From positions 124,001 through 188,000 of the forward strand of contig NZ_JAMTCF010000018.1 in NCBI RefSeq assembly GCF_024171695.1: a DNA stretch of 64,000 nucleotides. The letters run 5' to 3'. The notes under the pieces were generated by a model. The model had not been told where the DNA came from, did no database searches, and saw nothing but the letters and a program-made list of their open reading frames with translations. The DNA is from Actinosynnema pretiosum (GTDB lineage: Bacteria; Actinomycetota; Actinomycetes; Mycobacteriales; Pseudonocardiaceae). A program made the translations under genes and the position numbers. This document shows positions 23,329-32,628 of this stretch, one piece after another (position 1 is the stretch's first letter; each line of letters opens with the position of its first letter).

Positions 23329-24591
23329 GTGAGCACTGGGAGAGGCGGCCTCGGCAGGCTGCTGACGACGTCCGGGGTCTCGAACCTGGCGGACGGGATG
23401 TACAAGACCGCGTTACCGCTGCTGGCCCTCCAGCTCACCCGGTCGCCCGCGCTCGTCGCGGGCGTCGCCGTCGCGGTGAACCTGCCGTGGCTGGTGTGCG
23501 CGCTGCCCGCGGGCGTGCTCGTGGACCGGGTGGACCGCCGCCGCGCCATGCTGGTGGCCAACGCCGTCCGCGCCGCGCTGCTCGTGGTGCTGGGAGGCGC
23601 GGCGCTGGGCGGGTTCGCGCCCATCTGGGCCCTGTACGCGGTGGCGCTGTGCGTGGGCGCCGCCGAGGTCGTCCACGACACGTCGGCGCAGTCCGTGGTC
23701 CCGGCGGTGGTCGACCGCGCGGGCCTCGACCGCTCCGGCCTCGACCGCGCCAACAGCGCGCTGCAGGGGTTGGAGCTGGCGGCCAACCAGTTCGTCGGCC
23801 CGGCGCTGAGCGGTCTGCTGGTGGCGGCGGGCGCCGTGGCCGCGTTCACCGCGCCCGCCGCGCTGTGGCTGGTGGCGGTGGTCGCGCTGTGGGGCCTGCG
23901 CGGGGCGTTCCGCGCCGAGCGTGCCGAGCCGACGACGGTGCGCGAGGACCTGCTGGTGGGCGCGCGGTTCCTGGCGGGCAACCGGTTGATGCTGACGATG
24001 GTCCTGTCGGCGGGCGCGGTGAACCTGGCGCTCCAGGCGGTGTGGGCGGTGCTGCCGCTGTTCGCGGTGGGGGAGCGGTCCGCGCTGCACCTGACCGAGC
24101 GCGGCTACGGCCTGCTGCTCGCGGGCACCGCCGTGGGCGGCCTGCTGGGCGCGGCGCTCGCGCCGAGGCTGGTGGCGCGCGTGGGCGCGCGGCTCGCGCT
24201 CGGCGCGGGCCTGCTGGTGCTCCCGCTGACCCTGTTCGGCGCGCTGCTGGTCGACACGGCGTTCCCGGCGGTGGTCGAGGGCGTCCCGGTGGGGGCGCTG
24301 GCGGTGGTGCTGCTGCTGGCCGCGCAGAACGCGAGCGCGGTGGTGTGGAGCGTGGTCGTGATGGGCCTGCGCCACCGCGTCGTCCCGGACGCCCTGCTCG
24401 GCCGCGTGACCGCCGCGCACCGCGTGGTGTCCTGGGGCGCGGTGCCGCTGGGGGCGGCGCTGGGCGGGGTGCTGGGGGAGCTGCTGGGCCTGCGACCGGT
24501 GTTCGTGGTGTCGGGGGCGCTGCTGGCGCTCACGGCGGCGCTGGTGCTGCCCCGGCTGCGGGACGCGGAGCAGGCGGTGCCGGTGGGGTGA
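23329..24591 (+). CDS. MFS exporter (EntS/MFS_3-like)
   Basis: A 420-residue inner-membrane transporter with twelve predicted helices. It opens with LLTTSGVSNLADGMYKTALP, followed by the loop-2/3 motif LPAGVLVDRVDRRRAM, which is typical of the enterobactin-exporter branch of the major facilitator superfamily. It probably exports a small hydrophobic or siderophore-like molecule; the substrate cannot be read from sequence. The GTG at 23329 has no strong Shine-Dalgarno sequence. It is divergent from the toxin operon and convergent with the decarboxylase. Confidence 0.9.
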   Translation: MSTGRGGLGRLLTTSGVSNLADGMYKTALPLLALQLTRSPALVAGVAVAVNLPWLVCALPAGVLVDRVDRRRAMLVANAVRAALLVVLGGAALGGFAPIWALYAVALCVGAAEVVHDTSAQSVVPAVVDRAGLDRSGLDRANSALQGLELAANQFVGPALSGLLVAAGAVAAFTAPAALWLVAVVALWGLRGAFRAERAEPTTVREDLLVGARFLAGNRLMLTMVLSAGAVNLALQAVWAVLPLFAVGERSALHLTERGYGLLLAGTAVGGLLGAALAPRLVARVGARLALGAGLLVLPLTLFGALLVDTAFPAVVEGVPVGALAVVLLLAAQNASAVVWSVVVMGLRHRVVPDALLGRVTAAHRVVSWGAVPLGAALGGVLGELLGLRPVFVVSGALLALTAALVLPRLRDAEQAVPVG

Positions 24592-24598
24592 GGGCTTT

Positions 24599-24632
24599 CC
24601 GCGCGGGGCCTGGGTTTCCCGGCCCCGCGCGG
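24599..24632. terminator. bidirectional hairpin terminator
   Basis: CCGCGCGGGGCC (24599-24610) pairs with GGCCCCGCGCGG (24621-24632) around a 10-base loop, between the convergent MFS and decarboxylase genes. Confidence 0.85.
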
Positions 24633-24640
24633 GCCCGTCC

Positions 24641-26017
24641 CTACGAGTGCAGCGCCCCCAGGAACTCCACCAGCAACCGCTCCCGCACCCGAGCCCCCGC
24701 CGCCGCGAGCAGCGTGTTCACCGCCGCCATCTGCTCCGGCAGCACCCCGCCCCCGCCCACCCCCGCCGCCGCCAGCAACCCGCCCAACCCCTCCGCCGTC
24801 ACCTGATCAGGCGTCAACCCCCGCACCGCCGCCAGCACCCCCTCCGGCACCTCCGGCGCCCCCAGCTCCCGCGCCGCCGTCACCGACGCGCGCAGGTCCG
24901 CCAGCAGCTCCGCCTCGTGCCCCGAGTTCGCCGCCGTCAGCGTGAGGTGCAGGTTCACCGGCGACGCCCCGTGCGCGAACTGCGGCTGCGCGTACCACCC
25001 GCGCGCCTTCAGCTCGTCCGCCACCACGAACACGTCCACCCCGTCCCCGGCCACCGCCAGCAGCGTCGCCTCCGGCTCGCCCAGCACCCGCAGCCCCGGA
25101 ATCGCGCCGATCCCCTCCCGCACCACCCGAGCGCTCTCCAGCGCCCGCCCCGCCAGCTCCCGGTACCCGTCGTCACCGATCCGCCGCAGCACCGCCCACG
25201 CCGCCGCCACCGGTCCACCCGAACGTGTCGACTGCATCGTCGTGTTCAGCATCGTGTAACCGGGCCAGTCCGCGCTCGCGAAGAACTGCGCCCGCCGCAA
25301 CCCGGCGTCGGCGTGCAGCAGCACCGACACCCCCTTCGGGCAGTACGCGTACTTGTGCAGGTCCACCGACACGCTCGTCACCCCCGGCACCCGGAAGTCG
25401 AACGGCGCCACGCCCGCGTGCGGCAGCACCCACCCGCCGATGCACGCGTCCACGTGGCACCGAACCCCGCGCTCGGCGGCCACCGCCGCGATCTCCCCGA
25501 CCGGGTCCACCACCCCGTGCGCGTACGACGGCGCGCTCGCCACCACCAGCACCGTCGACCCGTCGACCGCCGCCGCCATCGCCACCGGATCGGCCCGGAA
25601 CGTCACCGGGTCCACCGGGACGGCCACCACCCGCACCCCGAAGTAGTGCCCCGCCTTGTGGAAAGCCGCGTGCGCCGTCTCCGGCACCACCACCGACGGC
25701 CGCGCCACGTCCGGCCGCGAGTCGCGCGCCGCCAGCACCGCCAGCAGGCACGACTCGGTCCCGCCCGACGTCACCGTCCCGACCCCGCCGCCGAGCAGCC
25801 GCGCCGCCGTCGCCACCACCTCCCGCTCCAACCGCAGCAGCGACGGGAACGCGGTCGGGTCCAGCCCGTTCGCGGGCGCGGCCAGCGCGTGCGCGGCGGC
25901 GGCGAGGGCATCCAGCCCCGGCAGCGCGCTGTCGTACACGTAGGCCAGGGTGCGCCCGCCGTGCGTGGGCAGGTCGGCTGCGCGCAGCTCGGCCAGCTCG
26001 GCCAGGGGATCAGTCAC
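24641..26017 (-). CDS. PLP-dependent decarboxylase/lyase (group II, S1P-lyase-like)
   Basis: A 458-residue fold-type I PLP enzyme. Landmarks: GTVTSGGTESCLLAVLAAR (phosphate-binding loop), HAAFHKAGHYFGVRVVAVPV, the HVDACIGGWVLP strand with the PLP-nitrogen Asp, and the Schiff-base Lys K222 in SVDLHKYAYCPKGVS. The HKYAYCPKG pattern is nearer to sphingosine-1-phosphate lyase-like and aspartate/tyrosine decarboxylases than to aminotransferases. It cleaves or decarboxylates an amine-bearing acid; substrate unknown. GTG 26017 follows GGAGG and overlaps the MFS stop by 4 bases (GTGA), so enzyme and carrier are coupled. Confidence 0.88.
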   Translation of the reverse strand: MTDPLAELAELRAADLPTHGGRTLAYVYDSALPGLDALAAAAHALAAPANGLDPTAFPSLLRLEREVVATAARLLGGGVGTVTSGGTESCLLAVLAARDSRPDVARPSVVVPETAHAAFHKAGHYFGVRVVAVPVDPVTFRADPVAMAAAVDGSTVLVVASAPSYAHGVVDPVGEIAAVAAERGVRCHVDACIGGWVLPHAGVAPFDFRVPGVTSVSVDLHKYAYCPKGVSVLLHADAGLRRAQFFASADWPGYTMLNTTMQSTRSGGPVAAAWAVLRRIGDDGYRELAGRALESARVVREGIGAIPGLRVLGEPEATLLAVAGDGVDVFVVADELKARGWYAQPQFAHGASPVNLHLTLTAANSGHEAELLADLRASVTAARELGAPEVPEGVLAAVRGLTPDQVTAEGLGGLLAAAGVGGGGVLPEQMAAVNTLLAAAGARVRERLLVEFLGALHS

Positions 26018-27276
26018 CGGAAGTCCTCCTCACGGGGCAGCAGCGGAAGGGGAAGCACGGCCAGCAGCGCGGGCAGCGCGGTGAACCCGACCAGCGCGGC
26101 CAGCACCGCGCCGCTCGACTGGGCGACGTCCCCACCGGCGCTGGCCGCGTACCCGCCCACCGCCAGCACCACCCCGTACGCGCCGGGCCCCAGCGCCAGC
26201 CCGAGCGTCTCGCCCGCCGTCCACACCCCGGAGAACAGCCCGGCCCGCCGCCCGTCGACCGAGCTGATCACGTCCGGCAGCATCGCCATCGGGAACACCT
26301 GCATCCCCGCGTACCCGACGCCCGCCACCGCCATCACCGCGACCACGGCCCCGACCGGCAGCACCCCGGACGCCCCGAGCCCGGCCGCCGCGCCCGCGAA
26401 CACCACCGAGGCCACGACCAGCCCGGTCCGCTTGCCGACCCGGCGGCCCACCCGCTGCCACAGCGGCATCACCAGCAGCGCGGGCCCCACGAACGCGGCG
26501 AACAGCGCGGTCTGCGCCGACCGCTCGCCCAGCACCAGCCGCGCGAAGTAGTCCACCCCGGCGAGCATCGTGCCCAGCCCCACCGCCTGGACCGAGAACA
26601 CCACCAGCAACCGCCGGAACGCCCGGACCCGCAGCGCCGCCAGGAAGTCGCGGGCCGACGGCGCGGCCGGGTCCCGCCGCACCGGCGCCCCGCGCGTGCC
26701 CGCCACCGAGGCCAGCGTCCCCACCAGGATCAGCGCCCCGACCGCGACCCCCATCACCCGGTACCCGTCCGCGCCCCCGACCAGGTCCCGCACGGCGGGC
26801 GCCCCGGCCCCGCTGACCAGGATCGCCAGCGCGAGCACCGCGACCCGCCAGGCCAGCAACCGGGTCCGCTCGTGGTAGTCGTCGGTGAGCTCCGCCGCCA
26901 TGGCCACGTAGGGCACCTGGAAGAACGCGTAGGCGGTGGCGCACAGCAGGAACACGACCGCCACGTACGCCGCCGCGCCCCACCCGTCCCCGACCCCGGC
27001 GAACAGCGCCGCGAACAGCGCGGCCGTGGCCGCGCCCCCGCCCAGCAGGAACGGCCGCCGCGCCCCCGCCCGGTCGCTGATCCGCCCGGCGACCGGGTTG
27101 AACAGCACGTCCCACGCCTTGGGGACGAGCACCAGCGCGCCCGCGACGGCGGCGGGGACGGCGAGCGAGTCGGTGAGGTAGGGCAGCAGGAGCAGACCGG
27201 GGACGGTGCCGAACGCCCCGGTGACGAGGGAACCCAGCGCGTAGCCCGCGCGCACGCGCGTCGTGGTCGGCTGCAT
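26014..27276 (-). CDS. MFS carrier, GPH/melibiose-type
   Basis: A 420-residue membrane protein with twelve helices. YALGSLVTGAFGTVPGLLLL, DVLFNPVAGRISDRAGARRP, QVPYVAMAAELTDDYHERT and MQVFPMAMLPDVISS are diagnostic of the glycoside-pentoside-hexuronide:cation symporter group. It is co-translated with the downstream PLP decarboxylase (GTGA overlap), suggesting it imports that enzyme's substrate or exports its product. ATG 27276 is chosen because the first helix begins at once; upstream residues would be non-homologous. Confidence 0.88.
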   Translation of the reverse strand: MQPTTTRVRAGYALGSLVTGAFGTVPGLLLLPYLTDSLAVPAAVAGALVLVPKAWDVLFNPVAGRISDRAGARRPFLLGGGAATAALFAALFAGVGDGWGAAAYVAVVFLLCATAYAFFQVPYVAMAAELTDDYHERTRLLAWRVAVLALAILVSGAGAPAVRDLVGGADGYRVMGVAVGALILVGTLASVAGTRGAPVRRDPAAPSARDFLAALRVRAFRRLLVVFSVQAVGLGTMLAGVDYFARLVLGERSAQTALFAAFVGPALLVMPLWQRVGRRVGKRTGLVVASVVFAGAAAGLGASGVLPVGAVVAVMAVAGVGYAGMQVFPMAMLPDVISSVDGRRAGLFSGVWTAGETLGLALGPGAYGVVLAVGGYAASAGGDVAQSSGAVLAALVGFTALPALLAVLPLPLLPREEDFR

Positions 27277-27426
27277 CGTGCGGGTGATCCTCGCACGGGT
27301 GAACGGCCGGATCGCCGTCACGGCTGCGGGGTTCCGCGCGGTAATCGGCTTCTGGATTTGATCTTCGCTGCATATGCTCCCTGCGCACCGGCGGGGCCGC
27401 CCCGCCGACAACACTGGGGGAAGAAC

Positions 27427-28614
27427 GTGTCAGCAGCGTTGAAGACAGGCGCGGTCCTCGCGGCGGCCCTGGTCGGAGCGGGTGTCGCGACGCTGCCCGC
27501 GCAGGCGCAGGAGGCCACCGGCGTGATCACCGGAACGGTCTGGATCGACCGGGACGGGGACGGGCAGGTCAACCGGGTCGGCGAGGGGCCGCGCTACGTG
27601 ACGGAGCGGCTCAGGTCGTACACCGAGGTCGAGGTAGTGGCGCGGGAGACCGGTCAGCGCTGGACGGCGCAGACCAACCCGTACGGTGAGTTCCACTTCA
27701 CCGGCCTGCCGCAGGGCGTGTTCGACGTGTCGGCGGACGCGGTCGGGATGCGGTCCCTCGGCCCGGTCACCCGGCAGGTCGAGCTGACCGCAGCCGCCCC
27801 TGCGGCGGTCCCGCTGATGTTCCCGCAGCTGGGCAACAACATCGTGGTCAACGCCGTGGTCGACTCCAACGGCGACGGGATCCTGACCGACGAGCGCGGC
27901 AAGCTCAACCAGACCTTCTACGTCAGGGGCCGCGACGTCGAGGGCAAGCCGTCCTACGGCGACACCGTGACCCTCGGCCCCGCCAACGTCATCGAGGGCC
28001 TCCCCGCCGGGGTCTACACGGTCTACTCCTACACCCCGCCCGCCGGGACCAAGCTGACGAAGCCGAACGTGCGCACCAACGCGGACCCGGTGGACCAGGA
28101 CTCCGACTTCGTGCAGTCCTACTACGGCCCGACCACCCTGCCGCACGTCTTCACCGGCGACGACGAAGTGTGGACCCCCGGCTTCGGCGTGACCGAGGGC
28201 CAAGGCGAGACCAACCCCGTGCTGACCAACGCGGCCAGCGGTTGGTGCCTCGACCAGGAGCACCCGACCGGCAGCGCGACCGAGGTCGTCGGCGCGCACC
28301 ACTGCAACAGCGGCGACAACCAGCGCTGGGTGCTCGACTGGGCGGGGCCGGACGTGGTCAAGCTGGCCAACGAGCGCACCGGGCACTGCGTCGACCAGGG
28401 GCAGCCCAACGCCGTGGTCGCCTACCCGTGCGGTGGCGGGAACGAGGAGTTCTGGCGGGTCGTGCACGACGAGCGGGTCGACGAGGCCGCGACGCTGGTC
28501 AACGTGGCGACAGGGCACTGCCTCGACCAGGAGTACCCGAGGGGCAGCGCCACGACCAAGGTCGGCGCGTACCCGTGCAACGGCGGGGCGAACCAGAAGT
28601 GGCTGGTGCGCTGA
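27427..28614 (+). CDS. secreted Ig-like/ricin-trefoil protein, paralogue 1
   Basis: A 395-residue exported protein. Signal peptide residues 1-28 (LKTGAVLAAALVGAGVATLP, AQAQ). A beta-sandwich comes next that starts ITGTVWIDRDGDGQVNRVGE and contains TNPYGEFHFTGLPQGVFDV; this resembles SdrD-B/carboxypeptidase-regulatory-like domains. A second such domain has VVDSNGDGILTDE and IEGLPAGVYTVYSYTPPAG. From about residue 265, three ricin-type units (GWCLDQEHPTGSATE, GHCVDQGQPNAV, GHCLDQEYPRGSAT) end in NQRW/NQKW. It probably binds carbohydrate outside the cell. The stop overlaps the start of paralogue 2 (TGATG). Confidence 0.85.
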   Translation: MSAALKTGAVLAAALVGAGVATLPAQAQEATGVITGTVWIDRDGDGQVNRVGEGPRYVTERLRSYTEVEVVARETGQRWTAQTNPYGEFHFTGLPQGVFDVSADAVGMRSLGPVTRQVELTAAAPAAVPLMFPQLGNNIVVNAVVDSNGDGILTDERGKLNQTFYVRGRDVEGKPSYGDTVTLGPANVIEGLPAGVYTVYSYTPPAGTKLTKPNVRTNADPVDQDSDFVQSYYGPTTLPHVFTGDDEVWTPGFGVTEGQGETNPVLTNAASGWCLDQEHPTGSATEVVGAHHCNSGDNQRWVLDWAGPDVVKLANERTGHCVDQGQPNAVVAYPCGGGNEEFWRVVHDERVDEAATLVNVATGHCLDQEYPRGSATTKVGAYPCNGGANQKWLVR

Positions 28615-30086
28615 TGGCGGTGGCACGGAAGACCTTCGCCGTCCTCTCGGCGGCGCTGGTGTGCGCGGGCGTCGCGGCGATTCCCGCGCAGGCGCAGGCC
28701 GACGGCAGGATCAGCGGCACGGTCTGGATCGACCGGAACCGCGACGGCCGGGTCGACCTGCTCGGCGAGGGACCACACTACCCGGCGGAGCGGCCCAGGG
28801 CGTACATCGAGATCTCGATCCTGTCGGAGGAGACCGGTCAGTTCCGGCACGCGCAGACCAACCGGTACGGGGAGTTCAACTTCTCCGGCTTGCCGCATGG
28901 CACCTTCTCCGTGCTGGCCGCCCAGATCGGGATGCGGTCGCTGGGACCGATCGTCCAGACGGTCGAGCTGACCGCCGACGCCCCCGTCGCGCCCCCACTG
29001 CTGTTCCCGCAGCTGGGCAACAACATCTCGGTCAACGCCGTGTTCGACTCCGACGGCGACGGCATCCTGACCGGGGAGAGCGAGAAGCTCGACCACGGCT
29101 TTCATGTCCAGGGCATCGACGACACGGGCAGGCCGGTCTACAGCGCCACCGCGCCGCTCGGCCCCGCCAACGTCATCGAGGGCCTCCCCGCAGGGGTCTA
29201 CACGGTCTACGCGTCCCCACCGCCCGCCGGGCGCAAGCTGACGAAGCCGAACGCGCGCACCAATGCGGACCCGGTGGACCAGGACTCCGACTTCACGTGG
29301 TCCCTCTTCGGCCCGGCCACCCTGCCGCACGTCTTCACCGGCGACGACGGCGAGTGGTCCCCCGGCTTCGGCCTCGCCGAAGGCGATGGCAGGACCAACC
29401 CCGTGCTGACCAACGCGGCGAGCGGGTGGTGCCTGGACCAGGAGCACCCGACCGGCACGGCGACCAAGGTCATCGGCTCGCACCACTGCAACGGCGGCGC
29501 GAACCAGCGCTGGGAGTCCACGGACGGCGGTGCGGACGTGGTCGTCCTGAAGAACGAGCGCACCCGGCACTGCGCCGACCAGGAGCACCCGGCGGGCGTG
29601 GCGACCACCGTCGTGGGCGCCCACCCGTGCAACGGCGGGGCGAACCAGCGCTGGCGGGTCGTGCACGACGAGCGGGTCGACGAGGCCGCGACGCTGGTCA
29701 ACGTGGCCACGGGGCACTGCCTGGACCAGGAGTACCCGAGGGGCAGCGCCACGACCAAGGTCGGCGCGTACCCGTGCAACGGCGGGGCGAACCAGAAGTG
29801 GCTGGTGCGCTCACCCCTGGAAAGCGGAAGGCCGGGGCGGTCCAGGAGATCCTGGACCGCCCCGGCCCGTTCCACGGGAGAACCGGGGACTAGGGCGTGT
29901 TTCAAAGGTGAGGTGACCGGCGGTGTGTCGGTGCCGGAATGTGGCGAGGTCTCCGGTAGGTGGGTTAGCGACCAGGCAAACCTGCAGTACCGGAGACCTC
30001 GTGGCCAGCGTAGTGGCAGCGGGGCGGGCCGACCTGACCGACGCGCAGTGGGCGATGCTGCAACCTCTGCTGCCCGTCGGTGTTAA
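28614..30086 (+). CDS. secreted Ig-like/ricin-trefoil protein, paralogue 2, with lost stop codon
   Basis: Up to residue ~401 it is a close tandem duplicate of the preceding gene, with the same signal peptide style (FAVLSAALVCAGVAAIPAQA), two Asp/Gly-rich beta domains and three ricin units ending NQKWLVR. Paralogue 1 stops there with CGC-TGA. This copy reads CGC-TCA and stays open for about 89 more codons, through its own terminator hairpin (29830-29867) and 196 bases into the IS element, to a stop at 30084-30086. The extension (SPLESGRPGRSRRSW...) has no fold and is basic. A single TGA-to-TCA change would explain it. The product may be degraded or poorly made because of termination inside the frame. 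Confidence 0.8.
   Translation: MAVARKTFAVLSAALVCAGVAAIPAQAQADGRISGTVWIDRNRDGRVDLLGEGPHYPAERPRAYIEISILSEETGQFRHAQTNRYGEFNFSGLPHGTFSVLAAQIGMRSLGPIVQTVELTADAPVAPPLLFPQLGNNISVNAVFDSDGDGILTGESEKLDHGFHVQGIDDTGRPVYSATAPLGPANVIEGLPAGVYTVYASPPPAGRKLTKPNARTNADPVDQDSDFTWSLFGPATLPHVFTGDDGEWSPGFGLAEGDGRTNPVLTNAASGWCLDQEHPTGTATKVIGSHHCNGGANQRWESTDGGADVVVLKNERTRHCADQEHPAGVATTVVGAHPCNGGANQRWRVVHDERVDEAATLVNVATGHCLDQEYPRGSATTKVGAYPCNGGANQKWLVRSPLESGRPGRSRRSWTAPARSTGEPGTRACFKGEVTGGVSVPECGEVSGRWVSDQANLQYRRPRGQRSGSGAGRPDRRAVGDAATSAARRC
29830..29867 (+). terminator. perfect 17-bp hairpin now inside an extended reading frame
   Basis: GGCCGGGGCGGTCCAGG (29830-29846) pairs fully with 29851-29867 around AGAT. It sits 14 bases after the position where the lectin stop codon should be. 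Confidence 0.85.
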
Positions 30087-30920
30087 GCCGGGCCGCCCGC
30101 CGAAGTGGAGCAAGCGGCAGTTGATCGATGGTATCCGGTGGCGGGTGCGCGTCGGTGCCCCGTGGCGGGACGTCCCGCCCGACTACGGGCCCTGGCAGAC
30201 CGTCTACGGGTTGTTCCGCCGCTGGCAGCGGCTCGGCGTCTGGCAGGGGGTCCTGACCGCGTTGCAGGCCCAGGCCGACGCCGCCGGGCTGATCGTGTGG
30301 GACGTGGGCGTGGATTCCACGGTCATGCGGGCGCATCAGCACGCGGCGGGTGCGCGTAAAAGGGGGATCTGCAGATCGACCCGCCCGACACCGACGCGGG
30401 CGGGGCGGAGCCCGAGGACCATGGGCTGGGCCGTTCCCGGGGCGGGTGGACCAGCAAGCTGCACTTGGCCTGCGAGCAGGGACGACGGCCGTTGTCGCTG
30501 CTGGTCACCGCCGGACAACGGGGTGACAGCCCACAGTTCGTCCCGGTGATCGAGGGCATCCGGGTGCCCCGACTCGGCGATGGACGTCCGCGGACCCGAC
30601 CCGACCGGGTTCTGGCCGACAAGGCCTACAGTTCCAAGGCCAACCGCGCCTACCTACGGCATCGCGGGATCAAGGCGACCATTGACCAACCCCGCGACCA
30701 GGCCGCCCACCGCAAGGCCAAAGGCTCTGCGGGTGGACGGCCACCGGCGATCGACAGGGAGATCTACAAGCAGCGCCACGTCGTCGAGTGCGGCATCAAC
30801 CTGCTCAAGCAGCACCGCGCGGTGGCCACCCGGTACGACAAACTCGCCGTCCGCTACCAGGCCACCATCGACACCGCCGCCATCAACATCTGGCTACGCC
30901 ACATCTGAAACACGCCCTAG
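29890..30920 (+). mobile_element. IS5-family insertion sequence (IS427-like)
   Basis: About 1.03 kb. The ends are inverted repeats: CTAGGGCGTGTTTCA at the left (29890-29904) and the same sequence on the minus strand at the right (30920-30906). CTAG at both borders (29890-29893 and 30917-30920) is the likely target duplication. Inside is a two-frame transposase read left to right. The right CTAG supplies the TAG stop codon of the adjacent MBL gene, so insertion occurred exactly at that stop and the duplication restored it. Confidence 0.9.
30001..30908 (+). CDS. IS5-family transposase, made by -1 frameshifting
   Basis: The first frame starts at GTG 30001 ([20 protein letters not shown]) and carries the DUF4096/HTH part and the first DDE Asp in [19 protein letters not shown]. 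The second frame (to 30908) carries [19 protein letters not shown] with the second Asp and [20 protein letters not shown] with the Glu. They join in the run AAAAGGGGG at 30358-30366, where a -1 slip gives ...[16 protein letters not shown], the usual IS5 sequence. This is a normal programmed frameshift for the group, so the transposase is probably intact and active. Catalysis is DDE-type cut-and-paste transposition. Confidence 0.88.
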
Positions 30921-31546
30921 TGCCCCCTGGTGATCCAGTCGCCCAGGTGCGGGCTCTCGTCGCCGATCTTCGTGCTGTCCCCGTGCCCGGTGTGCACCAC
31001 CGTGTCCTCGGGCAGCGACAGCAGCCGCTCCTCGATCGAGCGCACGATCGTCGGGAAGTCGCTGAACGACCGCCCCGTCGCGCCGGGCCCGCCCCGGAAC
31101 AGCGTGTCCCCGGTGAACACCACGCCCAGCTCCGGCGCGTGGAAGCACACCGCCCCCGGCGCGTGACCGGGCGTGTGCAGCACCACCAGCTCGGTGCCCC
31201 CGACCGTGATCCGCTGCCCGTCCGAGAGCTCCCCGTCCGGGCGGCGCTCACCGTGCGTCAGCTCCCACACCGGCAGGTCCGCCGGGTGCAGCCACACCGG
31301 GGCCTTGGTCGCCTCGGACAGCGCGGGCGCCACCCGGACGTGGTCGTCGTGCGCGTGCGTGGCCAGGATCGCCACCACCCGCCGGTCGCCGATCAGCTCC
31401 AGGATCGGCTCCACCGCGTGCGGCGCGTCGATCACCACGCACTCGCTGTCGTCGCCGACGACCCAGATGTTGTTCTCGACCTCGAAGGTCTGCCCGTCCA
31501 GCGAGAACGTCCCGGACGAGGTGGCGTGGTCGACGCGCGCGGTCAC
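30917..31546 (-). CDS. metallo-beta-lactamase-fold hydrolase paired with the mycothiol dehydrogenase
   Basis: A 209-residue glyoxalase II-like hydrolase. Metal ligands are complete: THAHDDH, PGHAPG, TGDTLF and [11 protein letters not shown] 31546 overlaps the stop of the dehydrogenase by 4 bases. Mycobacteria carry the same gene pair (mscR with an MBL-fold gene), so it probably handles the thioester product S-formylmycothiol, although that step is not fully established. Its TAG stop codon coincides with the CTAG border of the IS element. The C-terminus [10 protein letters not shown] matches family length, so the protein is intact. Confidence 0.88.
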   Translation of the reverse strand: MTARVDHATSSGTFSLDGQTFEVENNIWVVGDDSECVVIDAPHAVEPILELIGDRRVVAILATHAHDDHVRVAPALSEATKAPVWLHPADLPVWELTHGERRPDGELSDGQRITVGGTELVVLHTPGHAPGAVCFHAPELGVVFTGDTLFRGGPGATGRSFSDFPTIVRSIEERLLSLPEDTVVHTGHGDSTKIGDESPHLGDWITRGH

Positions 31547-32628
31547 AGCTGGACCACCGAGCGCAGCACCTGGCCGCCGTGCATCTTGTCGAACGCGGCC
31601 TCGACGCCGTCCAGCGCGATCGTCTCGGTGACGAACGCGTCCAGGTCGAGCCTGCCCTGCTGGTACAGGTCCACCAGCATCGGGAAGTCGCGCGAGGGCA
31701 GGCAGTCGCCGTACCAGGAGGACTTGAGCGCCCCGCCGCGCGAGAACACGTCGATGAACGGCAGCTCCAGCGTCATCTCCGGCGTCGGCACGCCCACCAG
31801 GACCACGGTCCCGGCCAGGTCGCGGGCGTAGAACGCCTGCTTCCAGGTCTCCGGGCGGCCCACCGCGTCGATCACCACGTCCGCGCCGAACCCGCCGGTG
31901 AGCGCCTGGATGGCCTCCACGGCGTCGGTCTCGCGGCTGTTCACCACGTCCGTCGCGCCGAACCCGCGCGCCCACTCCAGCTTGGCCGCGTCCACGTCGA
32001 CGGCGATGACCTTCGACGCGCCCGCCAGCTTCGCGCCCATGATGGCCGCGTTGCCGACGCCGCCGCAGCCGATGACCGCGACCGTGTCGCCCCGGCTGAC
32101 GTTGCCGGTGTTGATCGCCGCGCCGATGCCCGCCATGACGCCGCAGCCGAGCAGGCCGACGGCGGCGGGGGAGGCCGACGGGTCGACCTTCGTGCACTGG
32201 CCGCCGTGCACCAGGGTCTTCTCGGCGAAGGCGCCGATCCCCAGCGCGTTGGTCAGCGGGGTGCCGTCCTCCAGCGTCATCGGCTGGGCGGCGTTGTGCG
32301 TGTTGAAGCAGTACTGCGGCTTGCCCTTGGCGCACGCGCGGCACGAGCCGCACACCGCGCGCCAGTTGAGGACGACGAAGTCGCCGGGCACGAGGTCGGT
32401 GACGCCCTCGCCGACCTCCTCCACGATTCCCGCGGCCTCGTGGCCGAGCAGGAACGGGAACTCGTCGTTGATGCCGCCCTCGCGGTAGTGCAGGTCGGTG
32501 TGGCAGACCCCGCAGGTCTGCACCTTGACGACGACCTCACCCGGACCGGGGTCGGGGATGATGATCGTCTCCACGGTCACCGGCTGGCCCTTGGCCTTGG
32601 CGACGACGCCACGGACGCGGTGCGGCAT
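31543..32628 (-). CDS. mscR: S-(hydroxymethyl)mycothiol dehydrogenase
   Basis: NAD- and mycothiol-dependent formaldehyde dehydrogenase (class III ADH-like), cytosolic. It oxidises S-hydroxymethyl-mycothiol, formed from formaldehyde. Catalytic zinc: [14 protein letters not shown] and GHEAAG, with the later Cys in LLGCGVMAG. Structural zinc: [15 protein letters not shown]. The nucleotide fold is [20 protein letters not shown]. The long [19 protein letters not shown] insert is typical of the mycothiol enzymes. ATG 32628 follows GGAGGGG. It forms an operon with the MBL hydrolase. Mycothiol use is confined to actinobacteria, which supports the taxonomic call. Confidence 0.93.
   Translation of the reverse strand: MPHRVRGVVAKAKGQPVTVETIIIPDPGPGEVVVKVQTCGVCHTDLHYREGGINDEFPFLLGHEAAGIVEEVGEGVTDLVPGDFVVLNWRAVCGSCRACAKGKPQYCFNTHNAAQPMTLEDGTPLTNALGIGAFAEKTLVHGGQCTKVDPSASPAAVGLLGCGVMAGIGAAINTGNVSRGDTVAVIGCGGVGNAAIMGAKLAGASKVIAVDVDAAKLEWARGFGATDVVNSRETDAVEAIQALTGGFGADVVIDAVGRPETWKQAFYARDLAGTVVLVGVPTPEMTLELPFIDVFSRGGALKSSWYGDCLPSRDFPMLVDLYQQGRLDLDAFVTETIALDGVEAAFDKMHGGQVLRSVVQL

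Noticed and set aside
29890-30920. Frameshifted, dead transposase
   Set aside because: The two frames join at a slippery AAAAGGGGG in the -1 direction, the normal expression mode of this IS group.
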